Assembly (NCBI GenBank): GCA_023266675.1
Contig: JAHFPP010000003.1
Location: forward strand, 1 to 45,315
Direction of reading: 5' to 3'
Source: Candidatus Woesearchaeota archaeon
GTDB lineage: Archaea > Nanobdellota > Nanobdellia > Woesearchaeales > BM511
Length of the DNA: 45,315 nucleotides
The position numbers were made by a program, and so were the translations under genes. Numbering within the stretch: the stretch's first letter is position 1; each line of letters starts with the position of its first letter. Shown here in pieces: positions 41,496-45,315 of the stretch. The notes beneath the pieces were generated by a model. The model did no database searches. It saw nothing but the letters and a program-made list of their open reading frames with translations, and had not been told where the DNA came from.

Positions 41496-41514
41496 ATTGT
41501 AATTTTATTACAAT
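41496..41514. promoter_or_regulatory. 19-bp palindrome upstream of the AbrB-like gene, probable operator
   Basis: ATTGTAAT (41496-41503), spacer TTT, and ATTACAAT (41507-41514) are perfect reverse complements 10 bases before the AbrB-like ATG on the minus strand. It overlaps where transcription should begin. An AbrB-type dimer would be a natural ligand. The remainder of the 132-base gap to 41618 holds the TATA-like ATATTTATAAAC (about 41585) of the plus-strand membrane protein gene. Confidence 0.55.
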
Positions 41515-41618
41515 AAGTAAAGTATATTGGTTTATAAACTTTTCGATATTTTTACTACTTAGCAGTTGTTATAATACCTTGTAAATATTTATAAACTCTA
41601 TAGGAGAAGAAAGATAAT

Positions 41619-42239
41619 ATGCAAACTTCAAAAGATGCCAAAATTCATTTATCGCTTCTAACTTTTTTTATAATAATATTTATCTGGTCAGCGATTAATC
41701 CTCATGATTATTTTACGTGGTTCCTTGAAGTCTTTCCTGCGGTTATTGTAATAATCGCATTGATTTTTACTTACAACAAATTTAGGTTTAGTAATTTAGT
41801 TTATTTGCTTGTATTCATCCATGCAGCAATCCTTCTTATTGGAGGACACTACACATACGCAGAAGTACCTTTGTTTAACTGGATAAAAGATTATTTTGAA
41901 CTTGCACGAAATCATTATGATAGGCTTGGCCACTTTGCTCAAGGAGTTATACCTGTTATCTTATTACGAGAAATATTAATCAGGAAAAATGTTGTAAAAA
42001 ATAAGAAATGGCTTTTTTTCATACTGATTGCAATTGTAATGTTTATCAGCGCCTCATACGAGCTTTTGGAGTTTGGAGTTGCAAAAACAACAGGCTCAGC
42101 AGCTGATGCATTCTTAGGAACTCAAGGCGATGTTTTTGACACGGATTGGGACATGTTCTTTGCACTTATCGGCGGATTGACAGCATTGTTAACTATAAGT
42201 AAAATTCATGATAAATCCATTGAGAAATTAAAAAGTTAG
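41619..42239 (+). CDS. DUF2238 (YjdF-like) membrane protein
   Basis: This 206-residue protein has five or six membrane helices. Family landmarks include GGHYTYAEVPLFNWIKD, RNHYDRLGHFAQG and YELLEFGVAKTTGSAADAFLGTQGDVFDTDWDM, the conserved acidic/His loops of DUF2238 (E. coli YjdF). The family has no known activity, though the conserved His and Asp clusters suggest metal binding or catalysis at the membrane. GGAGAAG precedes the ATG. It is a single gene. Confidence 0.88.
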   Translation: MQTSKDAKIHLSLLTFFIIIFIWSAINPHDYFTWFLEVFPAVIVIIALIFTYNKFRFSNLVYLLVFIHAAILLIGGHYTYAEVPLFNWIKDYFELARNHYDRLGHFAQGVIPVILLREILIRKNVVKNKKWLFFILIAIVMFISASYELLEFGVAKTTGSAADAFLGTQGDVFDTDWDMFFALIGGLTALLTISKIHDKSIEKLKS

Positions 42240-42339
42240 TGCAAATAAATAATTCTAAACCGAAACCTTTTTAATAAGCCTAAAAATTCAGTTTTAAAGA
42301 GAGTGTGAGATATAACTCAACATATAAAGGTGAAAGATT

Positions 42340-42747
42340 ATGACTATTGTTGGATTTTTATTTACAAAAATGCATGCAGAAAAAAATGACGGTGTAAAAG
42401 GCAACGTCAACATATCAAACAATGTATCAATAACAGATGTTAAAGAGTCAGATGCATCCCTTGGTGCTCCAGATCAAAAGGGACTTAGATTCGTATTTAA
42501 ATTCACATCAAAATACTCTCCTGAAATTGGTGAAATATCACTTGAAGGAAATGTTCTTTATATGGATAAGAAAGAAGAAGTAAAAAAGATGGTTGCGAAA
42601 TGGAAAAAAGACAAAAATATAGACAAGGAAGTTATGAAAAACATATTAAACACAATATTGACAAAATGTTACATAACCGCTCTCATACTTTCAAAAGAAA
42701 TTGCGCTTCCACCACCAATTCCTATGCCTAAAGTAGAGTCAAAATAA
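42340..42747 (+). CDS. Conserved hypothetical protein, possibly SecB-like
   Basis: This 135-residue protein has a beta-strand N-terminus (VNISNNVSITDVKESD), then GLRFVFKFTSKYSPEIGEISLEGNVLYMDKK, a charged helix and a C-terminal helix with a Pro-rich end (LPPPIPMPKVESK). The strand-helix order and the IGEISLEG strand are reminiscent of the SecB/preprotein-binding fold known from an archaeal SecB-like protein. This link is weak. A strong SD AAAGGTGA precedes the ATG, implying good expression. It lies just upstream of CDC48, from which T-rich DNA separates it. Confidence 0.55.
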   Translation: MTIVGFLFTKMHAEKNDGVKGNVNISNNVSITDVKESDASLGAPDQKGLRFVFKFTSKYSPEIGEISLEGNVLYMDKKEEVKKMVAKWKKDKNIDKEVMKNILNTILTKCYITALILSKEIALPPPIPMPKVESK

Positions 42748-42834
42748 ATATTTTTTCTTTTAATTTTTCAACTTAGTATCTAAACAAAAGCTTTATTTAT
42801 AAGGAGTTCAATTCACGAGAAGGAAAGAGAAAAT

Positions 42835-45315
42835 ATGACGCCAAAAACATTAAAGCTAAAAGTTGTTGAAGCAATACAGGATGACCTATACAAGGGAATA
42901 ATACGATTAGACACAACTTTTATGCAACAAATAGACATACGACCAGGTGACGTTGTCGAGATTGAAGGCGAGAGAAAGACTGTTGGCATAGTTGAAAGAG
43001 CGTACCCTGGAGATATCGGACTTAACATAATAAGAATCGACGGACTCATGCGAAGAAACGCAAAAACAGGAATTGGCGACATGGTTTTGATAAGAAAAAT
43101 TTTTGTTAAAGAAGCCAAAAAAGTCGTAATTGCGCCTGCAAAAAAAGGAATAATAGTAAAAGCTAATCCAATAATATTCAAACAGGGACTTCTAGGGCGC
43201 CCAGTCCTTAAAGGCGATATGATTTCACTTGGCGGCTCAAAAAGAAGAAAGGCTGTCATGAGCAACAATCCGCTTTTTGATGACGTTTTTAACATGCTTG
43301 ATGAAAGCCTTATGAGTTTTGGACTTGGAGACTTAAAATTTGTTGTTGTTGACACTGCCCCATCAAAAGAGGCTGTAATAATCACGGATGCAACAGAGAT
43401 TGTATTCAACCCTGAAGCAATAGAGCTTGAAGAAGAGAAAGAGCTTGAAGTAACATATGAAGATGTTGGTGGGCTTGATGAAGAAATAAGAAAAGTAAGG
43501 GAGATGGTTGAACTTCCACTTAAGCGTCCTGAGATATTTGAGCGACTAGGTATTGAGCCTCCAAAAGGAGTGCTACTTTATGGACCTCCTGGAACAGGAA
43601 AAACACTCCTTGCAAAAGCAGTTGCTAACGAAACACAGTCAAGCTTCTTTTTAATAAACGGTCCAGAGATAATGAGCAAATACTACGGGCAGTCAGAAGA
43701 AAATTTGAGGAAAAAATTTGAAGAAGCTGAAAAAAACGCGCCTGCAATAATATTCATTGATGAGATAGATGCAATAGCATCAAAAAGAGAAGAATCAAAA
43801 GGAGAAGTTGAACGAAGAGTTGTCGCACAGCTTCTTGCACTGATGGATGGACTAAATTCTAGAGGAAAAGTCGTTGTCATGGCTGCTACAAACATTCCAA
43901 ACCAGTTGGATTCTGCTTTACGGCGACCTGGACGTTTTGACAGGGAAATCGAGATTGGAGTGCCGTCAAAAGAAGGAAGATTAAACATAATCAAGATTCA
44001 TACTAGAAACATGCCGCTATCAGGACAGTTATACCCTGACCTGCTTGAAAAAAATTACAACCTGCTTTATAAGAATATGACAGATAAAGAAAAAAGCGTT
44101 GACATAAACAGGCTGAATAAAAAGATTTCTGAACTTGAAAATGAAAAAGAAGAAATCATCAATTCAAAGAAGAATCTTATGAACGAGAAAAAAGAGCTTG
44201 ATACAGAACGAAAAACTATTGAGCAAAAACTAAAAGAGCTTGAGAATAAAGCGCAAAGGGAAGGAGTTATGCAATCAGTTGCAAACCTTATAACAAATAT
44301 AAGAGCAAGGATAGAACAGACAAAATCAAAAGTCAATAATACACAGAATAAGATTGAAGAAAAGGACTCAAAAATTAAAGAGACAGAATCAAATTTATCA
44401 AATATTCATAAAGAAATTGAAAGAAAAAAGATAGAAATAGACAAAATATTAAAGTTAAGAAAAGAGCTTGGAAAAGAAGAATTAAAGATAGCAAAAAATA
44501 TTTTTAACGAACTAAAAAGGCTTGATGAGCAGAAAACAACTTTCTCAGATATACGTCAGGAATTAATCAATAAAACTGTTGAGCCAAAAATAAAAGAATA
44601 CTACACGTACCTTTTCAAACTTGGAATAATTAATGAGGATTTGGTTAAGCAGACAAAAAAGGAGAGAGAAGCTGTTGACAGGGATTTAAAGGATTTTGCT
44701 GACATAACTCATGGGTTTGTCGGTGCAGACTTGGCTGCCCTTGCAAAGGAGGCTGCAATGAGTCTTTTGCGAAAAAATCTGTACAAGCTTAAGGCACTAA
44801 AGGAAGATGAGCCTATACCGCAGGAAATGCTTGATCAGTTTGAAATCACAAGAGAAGACTTTATGGATGCATTAAAGACAGTAAGACCAAGTGCACTTCG
44901 TGAAGTTTTAATTGAAGTTCCAAATATAAAATGGAGTGATATAGGAGGACTTGAAGATGTCAAGCAGGAGATAATTGAAGCTGTAGAGTGGCCGCTAAAG
45001 TATCCTCAAGCATTCAAGAAAGTAGGCATAACACCTCCAAAAGGAATTCTGATATATGGACCTCCGGGTACAGGAAAAACACTTCTTGCAAAAGCAGTTG
45101 CAAATGAATCACAGGCAAATTTCATAGTTGTAAAAGGCCCTGAACTCCTTTCAAAGTGGGTAGGGGAATCAGAAAGAGGAGTAAGAAAAATATTCGAAAA
45201 GGCAAGGCAGGCAAGCCCGACAATAATATTCTTCGATGAAATTGACGCAATTGCACCAAGCAGAAGCGCATCAAGCGACAATCATGTTACAGAGAAAGTT
45301 GTAAACCAGTTGCTT
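42835..45315 (+). CDS. CDC48/VCP-type AAA+ ATPase with coiled-coil insertion, C-terminus cut off
   Basis: 827 codons are visible before the right edge. The order is: N-domain (residues 1-190; double-psi barrel with [10 protein letters not shown]), D1 AAA with GPPGTGKT from residue 250 and [12 protein letters not shown], and D2 with GPPGTGKT from residue 742 and [12 protein letters not shown]. In ordinary CDC48, HTRNMPL is followed after about 10 residues by [14 protein letters not shown]. Here MPL is at 393 and [11 protein letters not shown] begins at about 623, so about 220 Lys/Glu-rich coiled-coil residues are inserted in the D1 small subdomain. CDC48 unfolds and extracts proteins with ATP. 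TATA-like CTTTATTTATAA precedes the start. Confidence 0.95.
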   Translation, partial: MTPKTLKLKVVEAIQDDLYKGIIRLDTTFMQQIDIRPGDVVEIEGERKTVGIVERAYPGDIGLNIIRIDGLMRRNAKTGIGDMVLIRKIFVKEAKKVVIAPAKKGIIVKANPIIFKQGLLGRPVLKGDMISLGGSKRRKAVMSNNPLFDDVFNMLDESLMSFGLGDLKFVVVDTAPSKEAVIITDATEIVFNPEAIELEEEKELEVTYEDVGGLDEEIRKVREMVELPLKRPEIFERLGIEPPKGVLLYGPPGTGKTLLAKAVANETQSSFFLINGPEIMSKYYGQSEENLRKKFEEAEKNAPAIIFIDEIDAIASKREESKGEVERRVVAQLLALMDGLNSRGKVVVMAATNIPNQLDSALRRPGRFDREIEIGVPSKEGRLNIIKIHTRNMPLSGQLYPDLLEKNYNLLYKNMTDKEKSVDINRLNKKISELENEKEEIINSKKNLMNEKKELDTERKTIEQKLKELENKAQREGVMQSVANLITNIRARIEQTKSKVNNTQNKIEEKDSKIKETESNLSNIHKEIERKKIEIDKILKLRKELGKEELKIAKNIFNELKRLDEQKTTFSDIRQELINKTVEPKIKEYYTYLFKLGIINEDLVKQTKKEREAVDRDLKDFADITHGFVGADLAALAKEAAMSLLRKNLYKLKALKEDEPIPQEMLDQFEITREDFMDALKTVRPSALREVLIEVPNIKWSDIGGLEDVKQEIIEAVEWPLKYPQAFKKVGITPPKGILIYGPPGTGKTLLAKAVANESQANFIVVKGPELLSKWVGESERGVRKIFEKARQASPTIIFFDEIDAIAPSRSASSDNHVTEKVVNQLL

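Noticed and set aside
41305-41502. 65-codon plus-strand frame with a hydrophobic translation
   Set aside because: The minus strand here encodes an AbrB-like protein and the start of the 1054-residue gene, with overlap and an operator. The plus frame is its shadow.
7966-41519. ATTACAATAAGTA occurs at 7966-7978 and 41507-41519, both upstream of AbrB-containing operons
   Set aside because: Thirteen shared bases are expected by chance in 45 kb of AT-rich DNA, and positions relative to the two starts differ.
1-45315. CRISPR arrays, insertion sequences, rRNA
   Set aside because: No regularly spaced repeats, transposase-like proteins or rRNA-like sequence were seen on either strand.

Overview
The window is an AT-rich archaeal chromosome segment. 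Archaeal information-processing genes place it: uL11, Spt5/NusG, SecE, archaeal-type cytidylate kinase, the DTD2-type D-aminoacyl-tRNA deacylase, the THUMP-type tRNA G10 methyltransferase, FtsZ, a zinc-ribbon topoisomerase I and a CDC48 ATPase. Dense packing, GGTGA-type ribosome binding sites mixed with leaderless starts about 25 nt after a TATA box, and several orphan membrane or secreted proteins suggest a DPANN lineage (Woesearchaeota/Pacearchaeota-like). The exact lineage is an inference. No tRNA, rRNA, CRISPR array or insertion sequence was recognised.

Layout. 3-7420 is one plus-strand glycogen cluster: GH57 amylase (cut by the left edge), two small DUF5752-like proteins, a eukaryote-like GT3 glycogen synthase, a GalT-like uridylyltransferase, a sugar nucleotidyltransferase and a GH133-type debranching enzyme. 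Together they can make UDP-glucose, polymerise it and debranch the polymer. 7421-7952 is a DUF4258 / YgiT-AbrB toxin-antitoxin-like pair, abutting the cluster tail to tail. 8018-8808 is dtdA, broken by a -1 frameshift. 8820-9822 is a Fic protein whose promoter is bracketed by a perfect 11-bp inverted repeat. 9823-13378 looks accessory: a stem-loop, two small unknowns (one HEPN-like) and two orphan membrane proteins.

13379-17675 is the translation/secretion/division core: rpl11 (minus), cmk, FKBP, ftsZ, secE, spt5. 17721-25004 is mixed metabolism and regulation: PP2C phosphatase, inositol-phosphatase-like enzyme, winged-helix regulator, tRNA methyltransferase, a degenerate PEP-synthase-like protein with a charged tail, a 47-aa membrane protein, a PfkB kinase, a NurA-like nuclease and an orphan. 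25100-32359 is mostly envelope: a large secreted protein, a cupredoxin lipoprotein, a TSP1-like lipoprotein and a membrane-anchored Lon-type protease, with topA in the middle.

32699-36461 runs from an Ncs2-like dead PP-loop protein through a phospholipase D-like protein to a HAD phosphatase and an adenosine-kinase-like kinase. A 50-bp copy of the phospholipase D gene's 3' end sits 504 bp downstream and brackets a single orphan gene, which suggests a one-gene insertion. 36464-41514 holds the most system-like unknown: an AbrB-like 52-aa protein with a palindromic operator, a 1054-aa protein of unknown function and a RimK-type ATP-grasp ligase in one tight operon, followed by a membrane protein. 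41619-45315 holds a DUF2238 membrane protein, a possible SecB-like protein and a CDC48 ATPase (cut by the right edge) carrying a roughly 220-residue coiled-coil insertion in its first AAA module.
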